From positions 5,066,001-5,130,000 of the forward strand of contig NZ_CP064689.1 of the NCBI RefSeq assembly GCF_023100945.1: a stretch of DNA of 64,000 nt. Direction: 5' to 3'. A program made the position numbers and the translations under genes. Positions within the stretch are counted from its first letter, which is position 1; every line of letters starts with the position of its first letter. The notes beneath the pieces were generated by a model. That model had not been told where the DNA came from, ran no database searches, and saw only the letters and a list, made by a program, of their open reading frames with translations. Below are positions 34,940-45,800 of the stretch, one piece after another. This DNA is from Bradyrhizobium sp. 200. GTDB taxonomy: Bacteria > Pseudomonadota > Alphaproteobacteria > Rhizobiales > Xanthobacteraceae.

Positions 34940-35764
34940 ATGCACGCAGTTCTGCCAACCGAAACCGCTCCGGCGTCGCGCGACGCGGCTACGCCCTTGT
35001 TCGCGCTGGACCAGGTCAGCTTCGCGGTTGCGGGCCGCGCGCTGCTCGAACCCCTGACCTTGACCCTTCCCGCTCGCAGCGTCGTCGGCCTGATCGGACA
35101 CAATGGCTCCGGCAAATCGACCCTGCTGAAGCTGTTGGCGAGGCAGCAGCCAAGTTCCTCCGGCACGATCCGCTTTGAAGGGCGCCCGCTACGGCAATGG
35201 AGCGATCGGGAATACGCCCGCAAGGTGGCCTACCTGCCACAGCAGACGCCCCCGGCCGCAGGCATGCTGGTCAAGGAGCTGGTCGCGCTCGGCCGCTATC
35301 CGTGGCATGGCGCGCTCGGCCGATTTGGCGACACCGACCGTGACAAGGTGGCTGAAGCCATGGCGCTGACCCATATCGAGCCGTTTGCGGATCGGCTGGT
35401 CGATACATTGTCAGGCGGCGAGCGCCAGCGGGTCTGGATCGCCATGCTGGTTGCGCAGGACGCCGAATGCCTGCTGCTCGACGAGCCGATTTCGGCGCTC
35501 GACATCGCCCATCAGATCGAAGTTCTGTCGCTGGTGCAGCAGCTCGCCCGCGAGCGTAACCTCGGCGTCGTCGTCGTTCTCCATGACGTCAACATGGCGG
35601 CCCGCTTCTGCGACGAGATCATCGCCCTGCATTCGGGCAGGCTGATAACCCGCGGCGCGCCTGATCGGATCATGACGCCGGCCGAACTTGAAACCATCTA
35701 CGGCATCCCCATGGGGGTGATGCCGTCTCCAGATCAAAGCCACCTCATCAGCTTTGCGCGATGA
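34940..35764 (+). CDS. fhuC: iron-siderophore ABC transporter ATP-binding protein (FhuC-like)
   Basis: This 274-residue ATPase has Walker A GHNGSGKSTLLKLL (about residue 53), the Q-loop region, signature LSGGERQRVWIAM (about 157) and Walker B CLLLDEPISALD, then the H-loop VLHDVNMAARF. KELVALGRYPWHG is a mark of the FhuC/FepC iron-siderophore group. It drives uptake with the FhuB permease encoded convergently at 35801. The two stops are 36 bp apart, so the transporter parts sit in two transcripts. The ATG at 34940 has only a weak ribosome site (AGGCG). Confidence 0.92.
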   Translation: MHAVLPTETAPASRDAATPLFALDQVSFAVAGRALLEPLTLTLPARSVVGLIGHNGSGKSTLLKLLARQQPSSSGTIRFEGRPLRQWSDREYARKVAYLPQQTPPAAGMLVKELVALGRYPWHGALGRFGDTDRDKVAEAMALTHIEPFADRLVDTLSGGERQRVWIAMLVAQDAECLLLDEPISALDIAHQIEVLSLVQQLARERNLGVVVVLHDVNMAARFCDEIIALHSGRLITRGAPDRIMTPAELETIYGIPMGVMPSPDQSHLISFAR

Positions 35765-35800
35765 CAGAGGGCGAGTCACCCGCCTTTCCATCGCGGCATG

Positions 35801-37807
35801 TCATGTTCGCCGCGGGCGCAACAGCCAAACCAGATAGGGACCAGCGAGCATCATCGCGAAGATGCCGGCCGGCATCTGGAATGGAAATATCACCATCCGC
35901 CCGGCCCAGTCCGCGAACACCATCAGTGTAGCGCCAATCAGCGCGGCCAGCGCCGCCTGATGGAGCGCGCGTTGCGCCCCCATCATCCGCGCCATATGCG
36001 GCGCGATGAAACCGACCAGACTTAGAAGCCCGACCATCAAGGTCGCCGTCGCGGTCAACAACGCGGTCAGCAGCATGATGACAATTCGACTTCTCGCCAT
36101 CGATACGCCCATCGAACGCGACGCCGCCTGACCGAGCGGCAGGATATCGAGCCAGCGCGACAACATCGGCACCAGAGCCAGCAGGAAGACGGCGGCGGCG
36201 GCCAGTATCGCGGCCTCGGTCGGACCGATCTGATAAAGCGATCCCGCCAGCAACGACAGCAGCATGCCGATGCGGGGATCACCGGTCGCAAGCACCATGG
36301 CCATGATCGCGCCGAACGCCGCGCTCATGGCGACACCCGCCAGCAGCACACGCTCCGGACTGAATTCGGACCGCCGGCTGAACAGCAGAACCAGCCCGAG
36401 CACGATGAAGGCTCCGATCCCGGCGCCTGCGATCTGCGCCACGCGCGTGTGGGAAGGCAACACGTACAGAAGAACAAGCACACCCATTGCGGCGCCGTAG
36501 CTGATCCCCATCACCTCTGGAGCCGCCATTGGATTCCCCGTCATGCGTTGCAGCAGCGTGCCGGCCACGGCCAGCGTGGCCCCCGCAGCCAGGGCCGATA
36601 CCACGCGCGGCCAGCGCCATGGCAGAAACTCCTGGATGTCGGCCAGACCGCTCCAGCTCCAGCCCTCTGACCCGACCCCGACGGCAAGCGCGACCCAGAC
36701 CACGAGCAACAGCAAGGCAAGACCAAACAGGATTACCCGCCACGGATGATCAAGACGTGGCGGAACGGATGGCGTGAGGTTCCCCACCGGCGCGGTGGCC
36801 CGTAGCCGCGGTAGCAGCACAAGCAACATCGGCGCGCCGATCAGGGCTGTCGCGGCGCCAGCCGGCATTTCGCGGTAGCCGGGCGGGATCAGCAGTACAA
36901 GCTCATCTGTCAGCCACAGCAATAGCGCGCCGCAAAGTGGTGCCCAAATCAGCCGGTCGCGAAAACGGCGCGCGCCTGACAGCATGACGATGGCCGGCGC
37001 GGAAAGGCCCACAAAGCCCATTACGCCGACCACACTGACGACCGAAGCGCTGAGCGCGATCGCGATGCCAAGCGCACAGACCCGCGCGCCCGTCAATCCG
37101 AGGCCGAGATTGCGCGCGGTCTCGTCATCGAAGCCGAGCAAGGTCAGCGGGCGGACCATCGCCGCGATAAGCACGAAGGAAATGATGAAACGCGGCGCCA
37201 GGAACGCGACGTTGTTCCAGTCCTGCTGATTGAGGAAGCCGGCACCCCAGATGAACAGGCCGATCAGGTATTCATGGTTGATCAAGACCAGGGCCTGGGT
37301 CGTCACGGCGCAGTAGTAGGCGACGATCAGCCCGGCAAGCACAAGCACGACCGGCGATAGCGCACGGCGCCAGGTGAGACCGAACACGCACAGAAACGCA
37401 GCGAATCCGCCTATCAACGCGATCCACTCGCGGCCGAAGGTGAGCAGCGACGGCGCCCACAAGGTGGTCACGGTCAGCGCGAGATAGGCTCCATTCAAGA
37501 CACCAAGGGTGCTCGGTTCAGCAAGCGGATTGCGCAGCACCTGCTGACAGACCGTGCCGGCCAGACCCAGCGCTGCACCAGCCAGCAGCGCCACCGCGAT
37601 GCGCGGAAACACCGTGTAATGCACGAGCATCTGCTGCGTGTCCGTGATCTCGGGCCGCCACAGCACCGGCAACCATGCGGTAGCCGGCAGAAATCCCGAC
37701 AAATGCCGCCACGTCATTGCGGCGGCGGCCGCAAACAGCAAGCCGATCAGCATCGCGGGATGCATCGCGATTCCGGAGCGGACGGGCAGCGCGTCAACCT
37801 TGCTCAT
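35801..37807 (-). CDS. fhuB: iron-hydroxamate ABC permease, fused double-length (FhuB-like)
   Basis: The protein has 668 residues from ATG 37807, preceded by CAGGAAAAC. It contains two tandem FecCD/BtuC-type permease halves (about 1-330 and 340-668) in one chain, as in FhuB. Both halves contain the family pattern NPLAEPSTLGVLNGA and NPMAAPEVMGISYGA, and both have GFVGLSAPAIVM-like and GFIAPHMARMM cytoplasmic loops that contact the ATPase. It overlaps the end of the fhuD gene by 14 bp, so translation is coupled. The fused form points to hydroxamate siderophores, in agreement with the N-monooxygenase. Confidence 0.93.
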   Translation of the reverse strand: MSKVDALPVRSGIAMHPAMLIGLLFAAAAAMTWRHLSGFLPATAWLPVLWRPEITDTQQMLVHYTVFPRIAVALLAGAALGLAGTVCQQVLRNPLAEPSTLGVLNGAYLALTVTTLWAPSLLTFGREWIALIGGFAAFLCVFGLTWRRALSPVVLVLAGLIVAYYCAVTTQALVLINHEYLIGLFIWGAGFLNQQDWNNVAFLAPRFIISFVLIAAMVRPLTLLGFDDETARNLGLGLTGARVCALGIAIALSASVVSVVGVMGFVGLSAPAIVMLSGARRFRDRLIWAPLCGALLLWLTDELVLLIPPGYREMPAGAATALIGAPMLLVLLPRLRATAPVGNLTPSVPPRLDHPWRVILFGLALLLLVVWVALAVGVGSEGWSWSGLADIQEFLPWRWPRVVSALAAGATLAVAGTLLQRMTGNPMAAPEVMGISYGAAMGVLVLLYVLPSHTRVAQIAGAGIGAFIVLGLVLLFSRRSEFSPERVLLAGVAMSAAFGAIMAMVLATGDPRIGMLLSLLAGSLYQIGPTEAAILAAAAVFLLALVPMLSRWLDILPLGQAASRSMGVSMARSRIVIMLLTALLTATATLMVGLLSLVGFIAPHMARMMGAQRALHQAALAALIGATLMVFADWAGRMVIFPFQMPAGIFAMMLAGPYLVWLLRPRRT

Positions 37808-38738
37808 TGTTTTCCTGCGGGAGGCGTTCGGCGAGAAGGCGGGCGAAGCGTTCGGCCGCCGGCACGCCGCCATAGAAAAATTGATTTCCCAGCACCGTCA
37901 GCCGCCCCGAACGGAGGAAAGGAAGGGTGCTCAGTACCGGACTTGCCTTGAGCAGGGCTTCGATATCGGCGACCCGCGAGCTCAACAGAACCAGTCGCGC
38001 GTCGGGCACCGCGGCGAGCACTTCGAGGCCGACGCTGGTGTGTCCCCATGGACCGCTCTGTCCGGTCCAGGCATTCTTCAATCCGAACTGACTGAGCACC
38101 TCCTGATAGAGGCTGTTCGGACCGAATACGAGCGCACGGTTGCGCGCGATCTCGCTGACGAGATAGAGCGGCTTGCTTCCGCGGCCTCGAAGCTGCTCAC
38201 GATAGCCGGCCATGGCGGCATCGAAACGCATCAGATAGGCTTCGCATGCGGCCTGCACGCCGACTCGCTGGGCGAGCTCCGTTGTCGAGCTGCGCGCCGT
38301 CTCCAGGGGATGGCGGCCGGGCTTGAAAATCGTGAAAACCTCGACCGGGGCGATCAGCTTGAGCCGGGGTATCGCGGCAGTGATACTGGGATCGATGATG
38401 ATGATGTCAGGCGCGAAACTCTGCAGCAGCTCGAGGTTCGGCTCCGAACGCAGGCCGATTTCCTGAACGCTTGACGGGACAGCCGGCTCGACGACGAGCC
38501 TGCCGTAGCGCTCGATCTCCGGAACCACCAACGGCACGACCCCGAGCGCCAATAGCGTCTGCGCACAGGCCCAGCCGAGCGCGGCGACGCGCGGCCCGGG
38601 CTGTGACGTGGCGGCTTGCGTTGCGCGCATTGGCCAGTTGCCGAGCAGCACGCCCCCGCCAAGGCTCACGCCTGCGGTGAGAACGGCGCGGCGTGACGGC
38701 CAGCTATCGGCGGGGACGCTGACAGACTTCTTGTTCAT
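37794..38738 (-). CDS. fhuD: iron-hydroxamate periplasmic binding protein (FhuD-like)
   Basis: The protein has 314 residues from ATG 38738. The N-terminus carries a twin-arginine pattern (SRRAVLTAGVSLGGGVLLG), so Tat export is likely. Class III binding-protein features follow: RVAALGWACAQTLLALGVVPL, LRSEPNLELLQSFAPDIIII and the C-terminal GNQFFYGGVPAAERFARLL. It captures ferric hydroxamate in the periplasm and passes it to FhuB. It is 52 bp downstream of an esterase gene and overlaps fhuB, so the uptake genes are at the end of the NRPS operon. A longer frame to 38894 has no good ribosome site. Confidence 0.9.
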   Translation of the reverse strand: MNKKSVSVPADSWPSRRAVLTAGVSLGGGVLLGNWPMRATQAATSQPGPRVAALGWACAQTLLALGVVPLVVPEIERYGRLVVEPAVPSSVQEIGLRSEPNLELLQSFAPDIIIIDPSITAAIPRLKLIAPVEVFTIFKPGRHPLETARSSTTELAQRVGVQAACEAYLMRFDAAMAGYREQLRGRGSKPLYLVSEIARNRALVFGPNSLYQEVLSQFGLKNAWTGQSGPWGHTSVGLEVLAAVPDARLVLLSSRVADIEALLKASPVLSTLPFLRSGRLTVLGNQFFYGGVPAAERFARLLAERLPQENNEQG

Positions 38739-38790
38739 GAAAATCGGCTTAAAAGAGCTCTTGCGGCCAGGGCCAGGGAACAGAAGGCCA

Positions 38791-39798
38791 TTATGACATA
38801 CCTTCAATCGTCGTGTCTTTCCAAGCCCTGCCGCTGGAGGCCCGAAAAGCGTTAGCCAAAGCCTGTCCGATCGCCGCCCGCGCCTCAAGGGCATCGGTCA
38901 CGACATTTCCCATGCGCAGAAACTCATGGATCATGCCCGGATAGATCTGAAGATCGACGGCAACGCCGGCGGCGCGGAGCCGTGCCGCATAGTCGCGCCC
39001 CTCATCCACCAGCGGGTCATATTCGGCAAGCACGACCAGCGCCGGCGGCAGCCCCGAGAGGTCGTGCGCGGCCAATGGCGCAAAGCGCCAATCGTCGCGG
39101 TCGAAATCGTCACGGAGATATTGCCGGAAGAACCAGTCCACGGTGTCCCGCTCCAGCAGAAATCCCGAGCCGTATTGACTGTAGGAATCCGAGGTTTGCC
39201 GCGGGCTCAGGCCTGGGTAGGCGAGAACCTGCAGGACGGGCAAAGGCAAGCTTCTGTCGTCCTTCGCTGCAATCGCAAGAGCTGCGGCAAGCGTTCCGCC
39301 GGCGCTGTCGCCACCGACGGCAACCCGGCCGGCATCCAGCCCGGCCGCTCCGCCCCCGCGACCGATCCAGGCCAGCGCATCGACGGCATCCTCGAATGCC
39401 GTTGGAAATTTATGTTCCGGGGCAAGCCGGTATCCAATCGACAGCACCGCCGCACCGCTGTCGGCGGCGAGACCGCGGCACAAGGGCTGATGCGAATCGA
39501 GGCCTCCGACGACGAAGCCGCCGCCGTGCATGTAAAGGAGGACAGGCATGGGGTTCTGCGCATCCGGCTCCTGCGGAGAGTACAGCCGCGCGGCGATCGC
39601 AGCACCATCGCGCGTCGGCAGAGAGAGCTGGCGTTCAAAAGCGAGTGCCGGGAGATCGACGTCGAGCAGCGGCGAAGATGCATCGAAATCCGCTCGTGCT
39701 TGTGCGGCAGTCAATTGCGGAAACGGAATGCGCACCCCGCTCTCGGTCCCAAGCTGGACCATATCGAGAAGCGCTGCGATATCGGGATCAAGGCTCAT
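38791..39798 (-). CDS. HSL-family alpha/beta hydrolase (esterase)
   Basis: This 335-residue protein of the hormone-sensitive lipase family has oxyanion motif HGGGFVVGG (about residue 91), nucleophile GDSAGG (about 163), acid residue in EYDPLVDEG (about 260) and His in GMIHEFL (about 288). There is no signal peptide, so it acts in the cytoplasm. It is 8 bp downstream of the last NRPS gene and 52 bp upstream of fhuD. It could hydrolyse an ester in the ferri-siderophore to release iron, or trim the product. Neither is shown. The family call is firm, the role is inference. Confidence 0.9.
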   Translation of the reverse strand: MSLDPDIAALLDMVQLGTESGVRIPFPQLTAAQARADFDASSPLLDVDLPALAFERQLSLPTRDGAAIAARLYSPQEPDAQNPMPVLLYMHGGGFVVGGLDSHQPLCRGLAADSGAAVLSIGYRLAPEHKFPTAFEDAVDALAWIGRGGGAAGLDAGRVAVGGDSAGGTLAAALAIAAKDDRSLPLPVLQVLAYPGLSPRQTSDSYSQYGSGFLLERDTVDWFFRQYLRDDFDRDDWRFAPLAAHDLSGLPPALVVLAEYDPLVDEGRDYAARLRAAGVAVDLQIYPGMIHEFLRMGNVVTDALEARAAIGQALANAFRASSGRAWKDTTIEGMS

Positions 39799-39806
39799 GC
39801 GATTGT

Positions 39807-42800
39807 TTACTCCGCCGGTTCCGGAACCTGGTCCTGCGAAGCCGTCGATGTCGCCGCCGGAGCCAGCAGCGCGCAGATCTCGTCGAGAAAGCCGGCATCC
39901 CTTAGAATCGTAAAATGGTTGTCTCCGACAACCCCGCGGTCAACGGCGTCAGGCAGTTGCACTTCCAGCCAATCGCGCTGCGTCAGGCGGCCTGACGTCC
40001 ACCAGCACAACGGAGCCGTCGCCAGGCGCTGTGGCGGAGTTGCGGTCTGCGTCAAAGCTTTCAGGTGCCGCCCGACAGCGAAGGCGCCGGATATGTCGTC
40101 TACGCCGAGCAGGGCATCGTCCGCCGATGCTCGCGGCACCTCTTCCAATGCCGCCGCAACGAGACGCCGGACAATCTCCATTGTCTCCGGCATACCGGCA
40201 CGTTTCACCTGCTCCACGTGCGAACTGATGCGAGCGATCGCAGCCGGCGGAAGGACGGCCGAAAGCAATCCCGCAAGGTCGTCGGTCCAATGGGAGGTGA
40301 CTTCCTGCCGGTTCGATCCGCCGTGCTGCCGCAGCACAAAGCTGTCGACCATGGCGAGACAATCCACGCGTTCGCCGCCTCGTTCGAGCTCGGCCGCAAC
40401 AAGGCTGGCGAGAAGTCCTCCCAGCGACCAGCCGATCAAACTATACGGGCCATGCGGCTGCATCTGCCTGATCTCGCGCGCATAATCGGCCGCCATCGCA
40501 TCGAGCGACCGGTCGCTCCAGGAACCATCGACAAGCATCCTGGACTGCAATCCAACTACCTGCCGGCGCCCGTCGAGGCGGCGCGCCAGCGGCCCATAGT
40601 CGAAAACGGTGCCGAAACCGCCGTGCACGCAGAACACCGGTTGCCTTCCACGGACCGCGGCATTCAGCGGCAACAGCGCGGACGGTGCCGATGCGGTGGT
40701 GGGAGCCCCGGCTCCAGAGTCAGCCAGCAACGCGCGAATCGTCGGCTTTTGCAGGAGATCGCGAAGCTTGATCTCGATGCCGAAAGTCTTGTCCTGCCGG
40801 AGCCGGGCCACGACCTTGAGGCTGAGGATCGAATTGCCGCCGAGTTCGAAGAAATTATCGGTGACGCCGACCTGCGGCAGCTTGAGTATGTCGGCCCACA
40901 GGCGCGCCATCGCGGTCTCCGCAGCGCCTTGCGGCGCGACGAAGATGCGCGCCGCGGTGTCGGGAGCCGGCAGCGCACGGCGGTCGATCTTTCCGCTCGA
41001 CATGACCGGCAGCCGATCAAGCACCATGATCCGCGCCGGGACCATGTAGACGGGCAATGTATGCCTCAGGAAATCGCTCAATCTGTCGACCAGCGCCTCG
41101 GCGGCGGCACCTGATGCGTCCTTTGCCGACTTCGGCGCAACATAGGCGACGAGTTGGCTTCCGGCAGCGCCCGGCAACGCCACTACCGCCGCCTGCTCAA
41201 TCTCCTCGTGACGAACAAGTGAGGTCTGGACCTCGCCAAGCTCGATCCGGAAACCGTTGATCTTGACCTGGTCGTCGCTGCGGCCGAGATACTCGACGGT
41301 ACCGTCCTCGTGCCAACGCGCGAGGTCACCGGTACGGTATAGTCGTCCTCCCGGGGCCGCTGCGAACGGGTCGGGCACGAAACGCTCTGCCGTCATGCCC
41401 GCCTTGCCATGATAGCCGCGCGCCAGGCCAAAACCTCCAAGATAGAGCTCACCGGCGACGCCGGCGGGAGCGATATTAAGCGAGCTATCGAGAATGTAGG
41501 CGCTGCGGTCGCCGACCGGAAAACCGATCGGTGCGTAGGGCGTTTCGCATTCGGACGCACCATCGACCTTCCATACCAGTGGCGTAACCACTGTCTCGGT
41601 CGGGCCGTAACCGTTGATCAGGATACGCGGCTTCAGAACGCGCTTGACCTTGTCGAAGCCCGCCTTCGGCATCGCCTCGCCGCCGAACGAGTATAGTTTG
41701 ACCGGCAGCGGGTTGCCCGCCTGCTCGACCCACTCCGCGACCTGCTGAAGATAGGCGGGCGGCAGGCCGATATGGCTGACACGATGCGCATGCAAAGCTT
41801 CGACTGTTTGCTCCGGCGTCCACAACTCGGCGTCACGCATCAGGAGCCGCGCGCCGTGCGACAGCACCGTCAGCCATCGCTCGTGCGCGCCGTCGAAGGC
41901 CAGCGACAGGAAATGAAGTTCGCACGAGCCCTCGTCGATCTCGTAGAGGCTTCCCGTGACGTGACAATGCATGGCGAGCGGCCCGTGGGCAACGGCCACG
42001 CCTTTTGGCGTCCCTGTCGAACCGGAGGTGTAGATCAAGTAAGCGAGATTGTCTGCGTGCAAGTCCGGTTGCGGCGCATGGCTCGGGCCCGCATTGAAAT
42101 CGAATGTGGAAAGATAGATTCTTTCAACACCATCCAAGCCCTCTTCGAGCTGCCTTGTCAGCAGGAACGAAATCCCGGCATCGCGCATGACAAACGCACG
42201 GCGCTGGGGCGGAAGCTCCGGATCGAGCGGAACGTACGCCCCACCCGCCTTGAGGACGGCAAGCAGCGCGACCATCGTGGCCTCGGTTCGTTCGACCAGA
42301 ACACCGACCCGTTGTTCGGGCCGAAGCCCGCGGGCGATCAGATAATGGGCAAGACGATTGGCCCTGGCGTCGAGCGCTCCGAAGGAAAGCACCTTGTCCC
42401 CGATGGTAAGCGCCGTCCGTTCCGGATGCCTCTTCGCATGAGCGCTTATTGCCTCGTGCACCAGCGGCAACGTGACCGCGGATGTCGCATGACGATTGCA
42501 ATTATCGGCAAGACCGGCGTCGACTGTCGTGACCGGATCGATGCTGCCGAGCAACACCGAAGCGTCCCGCGTCAGTGCAGCAAGCAGTTGCTCGAACTGC
42601 ATCTTGATCTGCTCGGCTTGCGCAGCGGTAAAATGACTTGGCATATAGGTGTATTCGACCTGCAGCGTCTCCTCGACCAGCACCGACAGGTCCATCGGAT
42701 AGTTCGTCACGTCGACATTCTTCAAGTCGCCGAACTGAAGCGATCCGTCACCCCGATGCATGCCGCGTTCGATCGGATAGTTTTCGAATACGATGATGCT

Positions 42801-45800
42801 GTCGAACATCGTCTGACCGGCGCGGCCGGCCCAGCTCTGAATATCGTAGAGCGGTGTGTGCTCGTAGTCCCGGATCGCTGAATTACGATCCTGAAGCGCA
42901 CGCAGCCATTCCCCGATTGTGCCGTCGAACGACGGCGTTTCGATCACCGGCAGCGTGTTGATGAAGAGCCCAAGCATCTGCTGTGATCCGTCGAGGCTCG
43001 CCGGGCGACCAGCCACGGTGACTCCAAAAGTCACGGTCTGCTGGCCGGTATAGCGCTGCAGCAACAACGTCCATACGCTCTGAATGATCGTGTTGATGGT
43101 AATCCGTTCGCGCCGCGCGAAGGCCATCAAATCTGCGGTCGCTGTCTTTTCGAGTCGCGTATAGCAGCGCGCATGGCCGGAAGCCGGATGACGACGAGAA
43201 CCGAAGGCGTCGGCAAGCTGCGTGGGTTGGTCGAAGGACTTGAGTTGTTGACGCCAGAAGCGTTCGGCCGCTTGCGCATCCTGCGCCACCAGCCACGCGA
43301 TATAGTCGCGGTAAGGCGTGGGGTCCACGGCGGGCGATCCGCCGTAGTAACGCTCCAGGACTTCGCCGACAAACCGTGCCGAACTCCATCCGTCCATCAA
43401 GATGTGATGATAGGTCCAGATCAGGCGATAGAGGTTGTCCTCGAGACGCAGCAGCCGAACCCGCTGTAGAGGCGGCGTCGAGAGGTCAAATTCGGCGGCA
43501 CGCTCGCCGGCAAGAGCCGCCGCAATACGTTCGTCGCTAGTGGCTTGCCCGCGCCAGTCCTCCTGCTCGAATGGCGCGGCTGCGTCGCGATAGACGGCCT
43601 GCAGCGGAGATCCGGAAAGCTCACGCCAGAGGAATCCGGTCCGGAGCATCGGATGACGCGCGGTCACCTCGCGCCATGCGGACCGGAAGCGTTCGGCGTC
43701 GAGTCCGCGGATTTCGACACTGACCTGATTGACGTAAACGCCACTGCCGGCATCACGCAGGCTGTGAAACAGCATGCCCTGTTGCATCGGCGACAATGGG
43801 TAGATGTCCTCGACACGGCTCCAGTCGAGACCGAGCTTTTCGAGCTGTTCGCCGGTCAGGCCCGAGAGCGAGCCGCGCACCGGGGTCGGCGTTTCCTTTA
43901 GCGGCCGAACTTGCCCGGATATTGCCGCAAGCGCTTCGATTGTCTGGTGCTGAAAGCAGTCCCGCGGCTCGATCAGCACGCCTTCGCGGCGCGCGCGGCT
44001 CACCATCTGCAGCGAAATGATCGAATCGCCGCCGAGTTCGAAGAAATTGTCGGTGACGCCGATATTGGGCTGGCGCAGCAGGTCGGCCCAGATGGCGGCC
44101 AATGCCGCCTCGACCGGCGTGCGCGGTGTCACATGCGCGGCGACGGCGAGTTGATCCGGCGCCGGCAACGCCTTGCGGTCGATCTTGCCGTTCGGCGTCA
44201 GCGGCAGCCGCTCCAGCACCACGATCCGCGCCGGTACCATGTAGTCCGGCAGCACCGAGGACAGGGCGGTCTTGAGCTGCGGTCCATCCAGCGACGTCTC
44301 GCCGCTGACATAGCCCACGAGTTGACGGCCTGCCCCGGCCTCGCGCGCCACCACCACCGCCGACCGTACGCCGGCCTGCGCCAGCAGCCGCGCCTCGATC
44401 TCGCCAAGCTCGATCCGGAAGCCGCGGATCTTCACCTGGTGATCGGAGCGGCCGATATATTCGATCACGCCGTCGGCGCGCCACCGCGCCACGTCGCCGG
44501 TACGGTACAGCCGCGCGCCTGAGGGGCCGAACGGATCGGGGATGAAGCGTTCCGCCGTCAGCGCGCCGCGTTGCCAATAGCCGCGCGCGAGTCCTGCACC
44601 GCCGATATAAAGCTCGCCGGCAACCCCGACCGGCGCCAGGTTGAGGTCGTTGTCCAGGACGTGCAGCGTGGTGTTGCCGATCGGGCCGCCCAGCACCGGA
44701 CGGTTGTCCTGTGCGTCGAGGCGGTGGCGGGCCGACCACACCGTGGTCTCGGTCGGACCGTACAGGTTCCACACCTCGCCGGCCTGCACCACCAGCCGCC
44801 GCGCCAGATCCGGCGCCAGCGCCTCGCCGCCGCACAGCACGCGGCAGCTTGCCGGAAGCGACGGGCCGTCATGATCAAGCAGCATCCGCCAGGTCGACGG
44901 CGTCGCCTGGATCATGGTCACGCCCTGGGCTGCCACCATCGCCTTGAGCCTGACAGGATCATGTGCCGCCGCACGATCCGCCAGCACCACGCGCGCGCCT
45001 ATGGTGAGTGGTAGCCACAGTTCCAGCACCGCAATGTCGAACGACAGCGAGGTCAGGCCGAGCACCCGATCCTGCGCGCTGAGGCCCGGCCGCTCCGCCA
45101 TCGTCGCCAAGAAGTTCGTCACCGCATCGTGGCGGACCATTACGCCCTTGGGCAGGCCGGTCGAGCCTGAGGTGTAGATCACATAGGCCAGGCTCTCGGG
45201 GTGAATTGTGAGATCGAGGTTGCCAGCATCACGGCCTTCGCCATCCTTCTCGTCGAGCAGCCACGCTTCGGCGCCGGTCTCCTTGAGCACCGGCGCGAAC
45301 TGCTCCAGCAGCGCCGTCTGCGTCAGCACCAGTGCTGCGCCGCTGTCGCGCAGCATGTGGGCAAGTCGCTCCGGCGGGTAATCCGGATCGAGCGGCAGAT
45401 ACGCCCCGCCCGCCTTCAGCACCGCCAGCAACGCGGCCATCATCCCGACGCCGCGCTCCAGCGCCAGCCCCACCACCACGTCCGTCCCGACGCCGTAATC
45501 CCGCAGTCCCCGCGCCAGCACGTTGGCCCGTCCATTCAGCTCGCCGTAGCTCAGCACCACCTCGCCAAACACAAGTGCTATCGCATCCGGAGATTGGCGG
45601 ACCTGATCCTCGAACTGCTCGACAATTCCCAAACGCGGCTCATCGCAACGCGTACTATTCATGCGCGAGAGCAGCGCGTCATCTGCGGGATCGTTCGCCG
45701 CAATCATGCCGACCGGCCGGTCCGCATCGGCGCTCAATGCCTCCAGCAGCCGCACGAAGGTGGACTGCAGCCGCGCCACCTGCGCCTCATCGAAATGCCT

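Noticed and set aside
35765-35800. Terminator between the convergent fhuC and fhuB genes
   Set aside because: Only 36 bp and no convincing stem with a T-tract.
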